NCBI GenBank assembly: GCA_021794995.1
Contig: JAJYPY010000003.1
Coordinates: 1 to 55,622, forward strand
DNA from: Actinomycetes bacterium
GTDB taxonomy: Bacteria > Actinomycetota > Acidimicrobiia > Acidimicrobiales > RAAP-2
Reading direction: 5' to 3'
DNA length: 55,622 bases
Shown here: piece by piece, positions 8,300 to 16,727 of the stretch
How the letters are laid out: the number at the start of each line of letters is the position of its first letter
Numbering within the stretch: the first letter of the stretch is position 1
Position numbers and translations under genes: made by a program
The notes under the pieces: generated by a model
Told to the model about the DNA's origin: nothing
The model's database searches: none
The model's input: only the letters and a program-made list of their open reading frames with translations

Positions 8300-8875
8300 A
8301 TGGCGACGATCGACGGCATGCGCATCGGGTTTGTCGTGGCGAACGAGGGGGTGGAGCAGTCCGAGCTCCGCGAGCCGTGGAACGCGGTCCACGAGGCCGG
8401 TGGACGTCCCCAGCTGATCGCGCCGCGACCCGGGAAGGTCCAGGCGATGCAGCACCTCGACAAGGCGGAGACATTCCCCGTGGACTTCACCACCGCCGAG
8501 GTGGACGCGGACAGCATCGACGCGCTGGTCCTTCCGGGCGGGGTGGCCAACCCCGACCAGCTGCGAATGGACGAGCACGCCGTCGCGCTCATCAAGGCGG
8601 TGTGCGCGGCGGGAAAGCCTGCGGCAGCGATCTGCCACGGCCCGTGGACGCTGGTCGAGGCCGACGTGGTGCGCGGGAGGACCCTCACGTCGTGGCCCAG
8701 CCTTCAGACCGACATCCGCAACGCCGGGGGCACCTGGGTGGACGAAGAGGTCGCCGTCTGCAGCAGCGGCCCGAACGTGCTGGTCACGAGCCGCAAGCCC
8801 GACGACCTCCCGGCCTTCTGTGCGACGTTCCTCCAGGTGTGCGCCGGGGCCCGCAGCCCGGCCGGTCGGAGCTAG
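8300..8875 (+). CDS. DJ-1/PfpI family protein (YhbO/PfpI-like)
   Basis: A 191-residue protein of the class I glutamine amidotransferase-like DJ-1/PfpI group. The nucleophile elbow is AAICHGPW, with Cys then His as in PfpI. The oxyanion-side glycine-rich turn is LVLPGGVANPDQLR. The N-terminal strand plus the Glu-Leu-Arg-Glu-Pro turn (SELREPW) matches the family. Members act as deglycases, glyoxalase III or stress-linked peptidases; which applies here cannot be told. The ATG at 8300 follows GGGAGGAG. It ends 4 bp into the convergent nadC gene. The 183 bp upstream show no other gene. Confidence 0.9.
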   Translation: MATIDGMRIGFVVANEGVEQSELREPWNAVHEAGGRPQLIAPRPGKVQAMQHLDKAETFPVDFTTAEVDADSIDALVLPGGVANPDQLRMDEHAVALIKAVCAAGKPAAAICHGPWTLVEADVVRGRTLTSWPSLQTDIRNAGGTWVDEEVAVCSSGPNVLVTSRKPDDLPAFCATFLQVCAGARSPAGRS

Positions 8876-9738
8876 GCCGGCTCGACCAGGTCCAGGCCCA
8901 GGTCCAGGGCGCGTGCCGAGTGGGTGAGCGACCCCAAGGAGATCAGGTCTGCGCCGGCGGCCGCGTACGCGGGAGCGGACTCGAGCGTCACGCCGCCCGA
9001 CACCTCCACCAGCACGCCTGCGCCCGACGCCCGCAACGCGCCGACGGTGTCGGCGACCTGCTCCGGCGTCATGTTGTCGAGCATGACGATGTGCGCCCCG
9101 GCACGTGCCGCCTCCGCCGCCTGTGCCGCGCGGTCGCACTCCACTTCCACGGTGCGGCCAGGGAAACGCGCGAGCGCGCTGCGCACGGCGTCGCCGATCG
9201 AGACGCCGCCGAGGTGGTTGTCCTTCACGAGCACCCCGTCGGAGAGCGACCCTCTGTGGTTCAGCCCTCCGCCTGCGCGGACGGCGGCCTTCTGCAACGC
9301 GCGCAACCCCGGGAGGGTCTTGCGGGTGTCGAGCACACGCGTCCGCGGGTTGGCAGAGGCCACGGCTTCGACGACGCGTCGGGTCGCCGTGGCGACGCCG
9401 GAAAGGTGGCAGAGGAAATTCAGGGCCGTGCGCTCTGCGGTGAGCACGGAGCGCATCGGACCCGTGACGTCTGCGACGACCGTCCCGGGCACCACGGCCG
9501 TCCCGTCGTCGGCGCGCCACACGACGTCGATCTCCGGGTCGACCTGCCGGAAGGTCTCCAGGGCGCAGAGCCGGCCCGCAACCACCCCCGGACGGCGGGC
9601 GACGATCGCCATGCGGGCCGTGCGCGACCGGTCGACCAGTGACGCCGTGAGATCGCCAAGGGGCAGCCAGTCTTCCTCCAGGGCGCGGGCGACGGCCTCG
9701 CGGGCCGCGCTCGGCGGGGGGTCGACGGCGGGTTGGAT
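8872..9738 (-). CDS. nadC: nicotinate-nucleotide pyrophosphorylase (quinolinate phosphoribosyltransferase)
   Basis: Converts quinolinate and PRPP to nicotinate mononucleotide, CO2 and PPi in NAD synthesis. Diagnostic motifs are DTRKTLPGLR and the phosphate loops GGGLNHRGSLSDGVLVKDNH, VEVECD, LDNM and VSGGV. The first ordinary start is ATG 9612 (246 aa). However, the frame upstream encodes the conserved NadC N-terminus (EAVARALEEDWLPLGDLTASL), giving about 288 residues, the usual length. In that stretch, after the stop codon at 9748-9750, there is no ATG, GTG or TTG; the best candidate is an ATC at 9736-9738. This may be a rare start or a base error. It closes the tldD-tldE-peptidase run; nadA and nadB are not in the window. 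Confidence 0.88.
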   Translation of the reverse strand: MQPAVDPPPSAAREAVARALEEDWLPLGDLTASLVDRSRTARMAIVARRPGVVAGRLCALETFRQVDPEIDVVWRADDGTAVVPGTVVADVTGPMRSVLTAERTALNFLCHLSGVATATRRVVEAVASANPRTRVLDTRKTLPGLRALQKAAVRAGGGLNHRGSLSDGVLVKDNHLGGVSIGDAVRSALARFPGRTVEVECDRAAQAAEAARAGAHIVMLDNMTPEQVADTVGALRASGAGVLVEVSGGVTLESAPAYAAAGADLISLGSLTHSARALDLGLDLVEPA

Positions 9739-9747
9739 GGCGCCAGA

Positions 9748-11196
9748 CTACCGGTGACCGCCCGCATGGGCCGCTGCTGCCTCGAGGAGCCGGGCCGTGG
9801 CGACCGTCACCGCTTCTGCCATGGGCACGTGCAGGAACTCGTTCGGCCCGTGGGCGTTGCTCCCCGGGCCGAGGACGCCGGTCGCGACGAGCGGCACGCC
9901 GGGATACCGCTCGTCCAGCATGGCCAGGAAGGGAATGGTCCCTCCTTCGCCGAGCGTGCCGGGCGAGCGGGTGAAGACGTCCCTCGAGGCACGGACGAAG
10001 GCATCCAGGGCCCACGGTGCGAGCGGCGGTGCGGCCCAGCCTGTCGCAGGGGTCTCGACCTGGACCGACACCTGCGCACCGCAGGGCGGATCAGCACAAA
10101 GAGCGGAGGTGACGGCCGCTGCGGCCGTCCCGGCGTCCACCGTGGGGGGCAGCCGCACGGAGAGCTTGGCCGTCGTGAAGGGTCGCAGCACGTTGCCGCC
10201 GTCGCGCACTGCGGGGACGCCGTCCATCCCCGTCACCGTCAGCGCGGGCGCCCACGCCCGTCGCACGAGGCGGTCCGCTTCCGAGTCGCCTGCGAGCACG
10301 AGCCCCGGGACGGTGGGCAAGACGTCGGACGCGGCCCACGGCACGGACCCGTCGGGGCGGTGGGACTCGGGGACCTCGGCGTGCAGCGCGCCGAGGCGCA
10401 CGTCGCCAGTCGCAGGGTCCTCGAGACGGTCGAGCAGGAGGCGGAGCACGCGCAGCGATGTCGGGACGATCCCCCCGGCGCTGCCGCTGTGGACGCCCTC
10501 GGTGAGCACGTCGACGCGGACGATCACGACCAGGTTGCCGCGTAGCGACGTGGTCAGCCACAGGCGGTCGTAGCTGAGGCACCCAGAGTCGAGGCACACC
10601 ACGAGGTCCGGGCGCCCGATCCGCTCGGCGAGCGCGTCGAGGTGCGCGGGCAGGTCGGGGCTCCCGCTCTCCTCGCTCGCTTCGATGAGGGTGACCACCC
10701 TCGGCCGTGCGATGCCGTGCGCGTCGAGGAGCTCGACGGCGGTGAGGGCGGCGAACAGCGCGTACCCGTCGTCGGCGATCCCCCTGCCGTAGAGCCGGTC
10801 GCCGTCGCGGACCGGCGAGAACGGGGCGAGGCCGTCGCGCCACTCGCCCATCGGGGGCTGCTTGTCGAGATGTCCGTAGACGAGGACCGTGCCACGTGCC
10901 CCGCGCGTGGGAGGCGCGTCTGCGAGCACGACGGGCGTGCGCCCGGTCGGGGCGATCACCTCGACCTCCAGCCCGTCGACCGCCCGCACGTCGGCCCAGG
11001 CGCGCAGGATCTCCGCGGCGCGGGCGATGTGGCCGGTCTCCTCCCATCGGGGATCGAAGTCGGGAGAGAGGCTCGGGACCTCCCCGTACCGCACGAGTCC
11101 CGGGAGCACGTCGGCATGCCACCGACGGTGCGCGTCGGCTACCACGTCGTCCGTGTCGTGCCCGCGCCCGCCAAGACCGGGACCGGGACCGGTCAT
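9748..11196 (-). CDS. M20-family metallopeptidase (dipeptidase/carboxypeptidase-like)
   Basis: 482 residues. The M20 zinc-site motifs are present: VYGHLDKQPP (first metal His, catalytic Asp two residues on), GIADDGYAL (bridging Asp), TLIEASEESGSP (catalytic Glu-Glu) and CLDSGC. A dimerisation or lid domain follows, with GVHSGSAGGIVPTSLRVL, and the late GSNAHGPNEFLHV carries the last metal His. It resembles cytosolic dipeptidases of the CNDP/ArgE branch. The ATG at 11196 overlaps the stop of tldE (ATGA), so the peptidase is coupled to the TldD/TldE protease, consistent with a peptide-breakdown operon. Confidence 0.9.
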   Translation of the reverse strand: MTGPGPGLGGRGHDTDDVVADAHRRWHADVLPGLVRYGEVPSLSPDFDPRWEETGHIARAAEILRAWADVRAVDGLEVEVIAPTGRTPVVLADAPPTRGARGTVLVYGHLDKQPPMGEWRDGLAPFSPVRDGDRLYGRGIADDGYALFAALTAVELLDAHGIARPRVVTLIEASEESGSPDLPAHLDALAERIGRPDLVVCLDSGCLSYDRLWLTTSLRGNLVVIVRVDVLTEGVHSGSAGGIVPTSLRVLRLLLDRLEDPATGDVRLGALHAEVPESHRPDGSVPWAASDVLPTVPGLVLAGDSEADRLVRRAWAPALTVTGMDGVPAVRDGGNVLRPFTTAKLSVRLPPTVDAGTAAAAVTSALCADPPCGAQVSVQVETPATGWAAPPLAPWALDAFVRASRDVFTRSPGTLGEGGTIPFLAMLDERYPGVPLVATGVLGPGSNAHGPNEFLHVPMAEAVTVATARLLEAAAAHAGGHR

Positions 11197-12584
11197 ATTG
11201 CCTGGCTGACGGTCGACATGTTCCAGTCCGGCACCCGCAGCGCCGGCATCGACGTGCGGTTCATCCACATGCCGCCTTCGCGCCCGTAGGTCCGCACCGG
11301 GGCGGACGCCTGCGTCGCGCGTGCGAGGACGTCGAGCGGGCTCTCGTTGAACCGGAAATTGCTGGCCGCACCGATCACCTCGCCGTCTTCGACCACGTAG
11401 ACACCGTCGCGCGTGAGCCCGGTGAGGAGCAGGGTCTTCGGGTCGACTTCGCGGATGTACCACAGACAGGTGAGGAGCAGCCCGCGCTCGGTCGCCGCGA
11501 TGAGGTCCTCGAGGGTCCCCGACGCGCCGGGAAGCGAGAGGGCGAGGTTGTCGACGGGGGCGGTCGGCACGGCCCCGGACCGCGCCGCGCCGGCCCGGTG
11601 GTACACGAGGCGCTCGAGGCGGCCGGCCCGCACCCAGTCGGTGCGGCCGAGCGCCAGGCCGTTGTCGAACACGGACACGTCGACGCCCGACGCGCTCGTG
11701 GCGAGGAAGGGGGCGCACTCGAGCCCTGGCTGCGCCGGGTCGCTCCACAGGTCGAAGGGGAGGGGCGTCAGCACGTCTCCGACCCTCGTCCCGCCGCCGG
11801 GGGAGGAGAAGACCGTCCGACCCTCCTCGCTCTGCGTGCCGCTGGCGGCGTCGGCGAGGTAGATCATGAGATCTGCCACGGCGCTCGGAGGGAGCACGAC
11901 TTCGTGGCGCCCCGGCTCGACGTCGATCCGCCGTCGTGCCCAACCGAGGCCGCGCAGGACCTGCGCTTCGAGCGCGTCGATCCGGACGTCGGCGAGCTCC
12001 GGGCTCCCTGCGCCCGCCCACGCGGACGCCGCGCCCTGACGTCCCACCAGTTGCAGCGCGCCGGTGGGCTGGACGTGGCGCTTGCGGAGGCCGGTGGTGG
12101 ATGCGAGGTAGGTCGTCGACACCCGATGCTCCGCAAAGCCCGAGAGGACGATGCCCGAGCTCCGGGCCCGCGCGAATGCCGCCCCGAGGCTCCCGATGAC
12201 GGCTTCCAGCCGGTCCAGTCCGGTGGCGGGTGCGGGATCTGTGAAGTCGTCGTCGGCGTCGCCTTCGACGAGCGCGAATGCGTCATCGGCGGGGCTCGAC
12301 GCGGCTTCGGCTTCGCGCACCAGCGCCTCGACGTCCACGTCGCCGCTCCGGCGGGCGACGCCGGCGCGTCCGGGGCCGGTCTGCTCCGAGCCAGGTTCGA
12401 CCCGCACGACGGTAACGCGCCGGTCGCGCCGGATGCCATCGGTCGTCACCGTGTTGTTGGCGAAGCGGACGTCGGCTTCGTACGCCTCTTCGACGATCGC
12501 GATGCACGGGCCCGTCGCCGCCCGCAGGATGCGCGTCGCAACGTCTGCGGGGTCCGGGAGCCCCGTGGAGGGTCGCTCGGTCAT
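11193..12584 (-). CDS. TldE/PmbA-type subunit of the TldD/TldE protease
   Basis: A 463-residue member of the TldD/PmbA family. It has the family fold motifs, such as [16 protein letters not shown] in the middle and [19 protein letters not shown] near the end, but lacks the HExxxH zinc motif found in its partner. That pattern identifies it as TldE/PmbA, the non-catalytic half that builds the tunnel. The TldD/E heterodimer degrades small unfolded peptides and trims modified peptides such as microcin B17. It overlaps tldD by 4 bp upstream and the M20 peptidase by 4 bp downstream. No RiPP precursor is evident nearby. Confidence 0.88.
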   Translation of the reverse strand: MTERPSTGLPDPADVATRILRAATGPCIAIVEEAYEADVRFANNTVTTDGIRRDRRVTVVRVEPGSEQTGPGRAGVARRSGDVDVEALVREAEAASSPADDAFALVEGDADDDFTDPAPATGLDRLEAVIGSLGAAFARARSSGIVLSGFAEHRVSTTYLASTTGLRKRHVQPTGALQLVGRQGAASAWAGAGSPELADVRIDALEAQVLRGLGWARRRIDVEPGRHEVVLPPSAVADLMIYLADAASGTQSEEGRTVFSSPGGGTRVGDVLTPLPFDLWSDPAQPGLECAPFLATSASGVDVSVFDNGLALGRTDWVRAGRLERLVYHRAGAARSGAVPTAPVDNLALSLPGASGTLEDLIAATERGLLLTCLWYIREVDPKTLLLTGLTRDGVYVVEDGEVIGAASNFRFNESPLDVLARATQASAPVRTYGREGGMWMNRTSMPALRVPDWNMSTVSQAI

Positions 12585-14077
12585 CGGCCGGACTCATGGC
12601 GTGCATTCAGCACGCGCACCGCGCGGACGAGCACCGACGGACACCCGTGGCTCACGGCGGCCACTTGCTCGGGCTGTCCCTTGCCGCAGTTGAACGCGCC
12701 GCCCAAGAGATAGGTCTGGCGTCCGCCCACCGCCTCCATTGCGCGCCAGAATTCGGTGGTGGTCGCCTGGTAGGCGACGTCGCGGAGCTGCCCGGTGATC
12801 CGGCCGCCGTCGATCGCGTAGAACCGCTGGCCGGTGAATTGGAAGTTATACCGCTGCATGTCGATCGACCAGCTCTTGTCGCCGACGATGTAGATACCTC
12901 GGTCGACGCCTGCGATGAGCTCGTCGGTGCTCGGACCCTCACCGGGAGCAGGCTCGAGGGAGACGTTGGCCATGCGCTGGATGGGGAGGTGGAGCGGCGA
13001 ATCGGCGAAGGCGCAGCCGTTCGACCTGCCGAGCCCGAGTGCGCCCGCGATGGAGCGGTCGAGCTGGTACCCGACGAGCACCCCGTCGCGCACGATGTCG
13101 AAGGACTGCGCGGCGACCCCCTCGTCGTCGATCGCCACGGTCGCAAGCCCGTGCTCGCGGGTCCGGTCGCCGACGACGTGCATCACCGGTGACCCGTAGC
13201 GCATCGTCCCGAGGCCGTCGGGCGTCGCGAACGAGGTGCCGGCGAACGCGGCCTCGTAGCCCATCGCACGGTCGAGCTCCGTCGCGTGGCCGATGGACTC
13301 GTGAATGGTGAGCCACAGATTCGTCGGATCGATCACCAGGTCGTAGGTGCCCGGGTCGACGGAGGGCGCCCTCAGCTTCTCGGCGAGCAGGCCGGGAAGC
13401 TGGGCGAGCTCGGCGCCGGCGTCCCACCCGTCGCCCTGCACGTACTCCCATCCACGCGCGGCGGGCGGTGCCACGGTGCGCAGCTCCTCGAAGTCGCCGT
13501 CGTCGGCGACGCTGAGGGCTTCGACCTGCGGGTGGAGCCGGACCCTGCGCTGGACGGCGACCGTTCCGGAGGAGTCGGCGAGGTACTTGTCCTCGCGCAC
13601 GGCCATGACGAACGCGGTGGCGTGGTGGACGCCAGGGGCAGAGAGCAGCAGCCCGGTCCAGTCGGTCAGGAGGCCCACCTTCTCGGCAAGCGGGACGTCC
13701 ACCGGGTCGACGCGGTACGGCGACGTCCACTCGACGCGCCCGTGGGAGGGCTCGTCGGCAAGCTCGATCGGCGCGGGCCGAGCCGGCGAGGTGGCACGCG
13801 CCGCACCGACCGCTTGGCGCACGAGGTCGGCAGCCGGTCCGGCGCCGACGGCGACGCTGCCGGCGAATCCCAGCGATCCCTCGTGGACGACCCGGACGCC
13901 GGTGCCGAGCTCCGTGTCGTCGATGGCGGTCTCGAGGTGCCCGTCGCGGATCACGACGATCTGGGTGCGGATGCGCTCGACGCGCACGGTCGCATGGGCG
14001 GCACCGGCGCGGGCCGCCGCGTCGAGGGCGGCGTCGGTGACCTCGGCCAGCACATCGTCGTCCACCGGACCGTCCAT
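12581..14077 (-). CDS. tldD: TldD-type zinc metalloprotease subunit
   Basis: A 498-residue catalytic partner of TldE. The zinc motif HExxxH is seen in WLTIHESIGHATELDRA. TldD-typical glycine-rich and Cys motifs follow (GGAFNCGKGQPEQVAAVSHG). The signature GDKSWSIDMQRYNFQFTGQ is also conserved. The protein is cytosolic and cleaves small peptides within the TldD/E complex. It is the first gene of a run continuing into tldE, an M20 peptidase and nadC, all closely packed. The start is GTG or ATG near 14077 (MDGPVDD), directly after the end of the LysR gene on the same strand. Confidence 0.92.
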   Translation of the reverse strand: MDGPVDDDVLAEVTDAALDAAARAGAAHATVRVERIRTQIVVIRDGHLETAIDDTELGTGVRVVHEGSLGFAGSVAVGAGPAADLVRQAVGAARATSPARPAPIELADEPSHGRVEWTSPYRVDPVDVPLAEKVGLLTDWTGLLLSAPGVHHATAFVMAVREDKYLADSSGTVAVQRRVRLHPQVEALSVADDGDFEELRTVAPPAARGWEYVQGDGWDAGAELAQLPGLLAEKLRAPSVDPGTYDLVIDPTNLWLTIHESIGHATELDRAMGYEAAFAGTSFATPDGLGTMRYGSPVMHVVGDRTREHGLATVAIDDEGVAAQSFDIVRDGVLVGYQLDRSIAGALGLGRSNGCAFADSPLHLPIQRMANVSLEPAPGEGPSTDELIAGVDRGIYIVGDKSWSIDMQRYNFQFTGQRFYAIDGGRITGQLRDVAYQATTTEFWRAMEAVGGRQTYLLGGAFNCGKGQPEQVAAVSHGCPSVLVRAVRVLNARHESGR

Positions 14078-14086
14078 GCCGCGACC

Positions 14087-15016
14087 CTACCGGCGCGCAG
14101 ACAGGGGAGCGGGATGCAGCCCGGGTGGCGCGACCTCGCGGTCGTGGACGGTCTGGTGCAAGAGGTCGATCACGACCCGAGTCGGCGCCGCGGGGGCACC
14201 GGGCCCGCGCAGCGCCACGCCGACGCGTCGGGGGGGGAGCCCTTGGATCCGGAGCAGCCCGAATTGGTCGCTCACGTGGGGTGGCACGCCCGTCGCCGGG
14301 AGGATGGACGGCCCGTGCCCGTCGAAGGTCAGCGACGCGATCATCCGCAGACCGTCCAGCTCCATCGACGGATGGAGGGTGACGCCGGCCGCGCGCGCGG
14401 CGGCGTCGAGCTCGTCGCGAAGCGGCGTGCCCGGAGCCGGGAGGAGGAGATCGAGGCCCGCAAGGTCGCCAAGGGGCACCGGTGTGGGGGCGTCATGCAG
14501 AGGATGGTCCGCGCGCAGCACGAGGACGAGGTCCTCTTGGAACAGCGCGGACGTGGACAGCTCGTCGCTGTGCACCGGCAACGTGACGACTGCCACATCG
14601 AGCTGGCCGGAGACGAGCTGCGCCTCCAAGGTGGTGTTGGTCCCGTCGGTGACGGTCAGTCGGATCTGGGGGTGGCGGGCGCGCAGCGCGGCGAAGAGGT
14701 GTGGGACGAGCCACTGTCCCGTGGTCCCGATCACCCCGAGGCGCACATTGCCGCGGACCTCCTGACGCATGGCGACGACGTCGGCGATCAGGGCATCGAG
14801 CTCGGCCATCATCCGCCTCGCCCGCACCACCACCACCCGGCCCTCTTCGGTGAGGCGGCCCGTGGAACGGTCGACGAGGGTGACCTCGAGCTCGCGCTCG
14901 AGACGCGCGACATGCGCCGAGACGTTGGACTGGACGGTGCCCAGCGCGGCCGCGGCCGCCGAGAAGCTTCCCGAGTCCGCGATCCCCAGGATCGCCTGGA
15001 GGTGCCTCAGGTCCAC
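14087..15016 (-). CDS. LysR-family transcriptional regulator
   Basis: A 309-residue LTTR. The N-terminal HTH is seen in ILGIADSGSFSAAAAALGTV with QSNVSAHVARLERELEVTLV; a long linker helix follows, then a periplasmic-binding-like effector domain (VRLGVIGTTGQWLVPHL). I prefer the GTG at 15016, nine bases after GGGAG, giving the usual LTTR length. The open frame runs up to an ATG at 15139, but that part consists of Ala-Asp repeats and overlaps an AT-rich dyad at 15127-15141 that looks like the operator. It ends 9 bp before tldD on the same strand and is divergent from the HAD-acyltransferase gene, its most likely target. Confidence 0.88.
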   Translation of the reverse strand: MDLRHLQAILGIADSGSFSAAAAALGTVQSNVSAHVARLERELEVTLVDRSTGRLTEEGRVVVVRARRMMAELDALIADVVAMRQEVRGNVRLGVIGTTGQWLVPHLFAALRARHPQIRLTVTDGTNTTLEAQLVSGQLDVAVVTLPVHSDELSTSALFQEDLVLVLRADHPLHDAPTPVPLGDLAGLDLLLPAPGTPLRDELDAAARAAGVTLHPSMELDGLRMIASLTFDGHGPSILPATGVPPHVSDQFGLLRIQGLPPRRVGVALRGPGAPAAPTRVVIDLLHQTVHDREVAPPGLHPAPLSARR

Positions 15017-15042
15017 GGTTGCGCTCCCGTCGTTCGTCGTGC

Positions 15043-15087
15043 CGGCTGCGTCGCCCGCGTCGGCTGCGTCGGCTGCGTCGGCTGCGT
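15043..15087. repeat. five tandem 9-bp units in the LysR leader
   Basis: Five head-to-tail copies of CGGCTGCGT; the second is a variant (CGCCCGCGT). They lie between the preferred LysR start (GTG 15016) and the AT-rich operator region. If translation began at the upstream ATG they would encode a run of Ala-Ala-Asp. Such a repeat could vary in copy number and alter leader length. Confidence 0.8.
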
Positions 15088-15126
15088 TGCGGATGTGTAA
15101 CTCGTGATCGATGCTATCGTAATAAC

Positions 15127-15141
15127 AGATGATAAACATCT
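15127..15141. promoter_or_regulatory. LysR operator candidate (inverted repeat)
   Basis: AGATG-ATAAA-CATCT is a perfect 5-bp dyad in an AT-rich patch that stands out against the GC-rich surroundings. It lies between lysR and the divergent HAD-acyltransferase gene, as expected for an autoregulatory LTTR site. It overlaps the upstream ATG of the long lysR reading frame. Confidence 0.45.
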
Positions 15142-15152
15142 CATAAAGCTGC

Positions 15153-15181
15153 TTGACAGATCGCCGGGTGTCACGCAGAAT
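15153..15181 (+). promoter_or_regulatory. sigma70-type promoter candidate
   Basis: TTGACA at 15153-15158, a 17-bp spacer, then CAGAAT at 15176-15181 (four of six bases match TATAAT). A consensus -35 with ideal spacing is uncommon in this GC-rich window. It points toward the HAD-acyltransferase gene and would start transcription near 15188, about 150 nt before that gene. Confidence 0.5.
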
Positions 15182-15187
15182 GGCTCT

Positions 15188-15272
15188 CAGACCTCAGGGA
15201 CACCGGAATCCCCCCCTCCGATCCTGTCTGGTCAGTACGAAGGGACCGCCACCCCCCCGGCGGTCCCTTCGT
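15188..15272 (+). ncRNA. candidate short leader RNA or sRNA ending in a 14-bp hairpin
   Basis: From the predicted start near 15188 the transcript would meet a perfect 14-bp stem (15237-15250 paired with 15259-15272) around an 8-nt C-rich loop. The stem begins ACGAAGGG and contains GACCGCC. No T-run follows, so it is not a textbook terminator; it could be an attenuator, a transcript 3' end or an mRNA-stabilising hairpin for the following gene. No Rfam class is recognised. The boundaries are inferred from the promoter and hairpin only. Confidence 0.3.
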
Positions 15273-15338
15273 CGCGTCCGGGGCCCTCCCGCTCCGTCGG
15301 CGGACCTCGGGTCGGGGCGCCGGTAACCTCCCGGGGCA

Positions 15339-16727
15339 ATGGTGCAGGGCGCGGCGCGTGCGGTCTTCGTCGACCTCGACCGGACGCTGCTCCGTCGTGC
15401 GGGCGGCCGGGTCCTCCACGGCGCGCTGACCGCTGCCGGGGTGGTCCGGTCGCTCCCGGGGGAGGCGCTCCTCTACGGCGTCACCGACCGCCTCGGGGAG
15501 ACCGTGCCCGCCATGGCGCTCGCCAGGGCGGCGGCGATGGCGTCGCGCGGCTGGGCCTGTGACGACGTGCAGCGGGCGGGCGAGCAGGCCGTGCCGGGAC
15601 TCGTCGCGCTGGTCGCCCCCTATGCGCCGGGCATCCTCGCGGACTACCGGCGCGACGGGTTCCGACGCGTGCTGACCACGACGACGCCGATCGACCTGAT
15701 CACCGCGTTCGCTGGGGCCCTGGGCTTCGAGGGCGTGGTGGGCACGCGCTACGAGGTGCGCGACGGGCGCTACACGGGCGGGCTCGACGGGCCCTTCGTC
15801 TGGGGTGCCGGCAAGCTGCTCGCCGTGCGCCGGTGGGCCGCGGACGCCGGAGTGGACCTTGCCGAGAGCCACGCATGCTCGGACAGCGCCTTCGATGTGC
15901 CGCTGCTGTCGAGCGTCGGGCATCCCCACGCCGTCAACCCCGACCCCACGCTGGCCGCGATCGCCACGGCGCGGCGCTGGCCGGTCGAGCACTGGGACCG
16001 TCCGCCGGGCGTCCCGTCCTTCGGAGGTCTCGAGCCGTACCACCTCCTGCGCCCCTGGGTGCGACCCGAGCTCTTCCCCTATGCCCGGTTCGACATTGCT
16101 GGCACCGAACGGCTCCCGAGACGCGGCCCTGCCGTCATCGCCGCGAACCACCGCAGCTTCTTCGACGTGGCCGCGCTCGCCATCGTCGCCGCGCGTCTCG
16201 GACGGCCCGTGCGGTTCCTCGCCAAGCAGGAGCTCTTCGACGCGCCGGTCGTCGGACGTCTCGCCCGCGCACTCGGGGGGATCCCCGTCGATCGTGCGGA
16301 CGCGCCAAGGGCGCGCGAAGCGCTGCGACGCGCCGAGGCGGCGTTGCGGGCCGGAGAGGCCGTGATGGTGCTGCCGCAGGGGACGATCCCCCGGGGGGCC
16401 GCCTTCTTCGACCCGGTGCTCCACGGCAAGACCGGGATCGCGCGGCTGGCGAGCGCCACCGGTGCACCCGTGGTGCCCATCGGGCTCTGGGGAACCGAGC
16501 GCGTGTGGCCCCGCCGGGCACGCCTCCCCGACGTCATGGCGATCGCCCACCCCCCGACGGTTCGCATCCGTGTCGGATCGCCGGTCGCCCTCGGTCTCCA
16601 CGACGCCGAGGCGGATACGGCAGTCGTGATGGCGGCGATCTCCGCGTTGCTGCCGGCGGAGGCCCGGGTACGCCGCCGGCCGAGCGACGAGGAGCTGGCG
16701 CGCACCTACCCGCCGGCACACCCGTGA
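15339..16727 (+). CDS. HAD-IB phosphatase fused to PlsC-type acyltransferase
   Basis: A 462-residue fusion. The N-terminal HAD-IB domain (about 1-225) has motif I FVDLDRTLL (DxDxT), TTTTPIDL (motif II region) and CSDSAFDVPLL (motif IV). The C-terminal PlsC domain has NHRSFFD (NHx4D), LPQGTIPRG in the EGT position and an IGLWGTERVW segment. Such fusions probably remove a phosphate and add an acyl chain in phospholipid or glycolipid assembly; 1-acylglycerol-3-phosphate is the standard acceptor. The next gene, murT, starts in the overlap GTGA, so lipid assembly and lipid II amidation share a transcript. A divergent LysR gene lies upstream. Confidence 0.88.
   Translation: MVQGAARAVFVDLDRTLLRRAGGRVLHGALTAAGVVRSLPGEALLYGVTDRLGETVPAMALARAAAMASRGWACDDVQRAGEQAVPGLVALVAPYAPGILADYRRDGFRRVLTTTTPIDLITAFAGALGFEGVVGTRYEVRDGRYTGGLDGPFVWGAGKLLAVRRWAADAGVDLAESHACSDSAFDVPLLSSVGHPHAVNPDPTLAAIATARRWPVEHWDRPPGVPSFGGLEPYHLLRPWVRPELFPYARFDIAGTERLPRRGPAVIAANHRSFFDVAALAIVAARLGRPVRFLAKQELFDAPVVGRLARALGGIPVDRADAPRAREALRRAEAALRAGEAVMVLPQGTIPRGAAFFDPVLHGKTGIARLASATGAPVVPIGLWGTERVWPRRARLPDVMAIAHPPTVRIRVGSPVALGLHDAEADTAVVMAAISALLPAEARVRRRPSDEELARTYPPAHP

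Noticed and set aside
15017-15139. The upstream ATG (15139) as the LysR start
   Set aside because: It would add an Ala-Asp repeat tail not seen in LysR proteins and overlaps the probable operator; GTG 15016 has a better ribosome site and gives normal length.
15237-15272. The 14-bp hairpin as a standard intrinsic terminator
   Set aside because: No T-run follows and it lies between divergent genes, so it is listed as a leader or sRNA hairpin instead.
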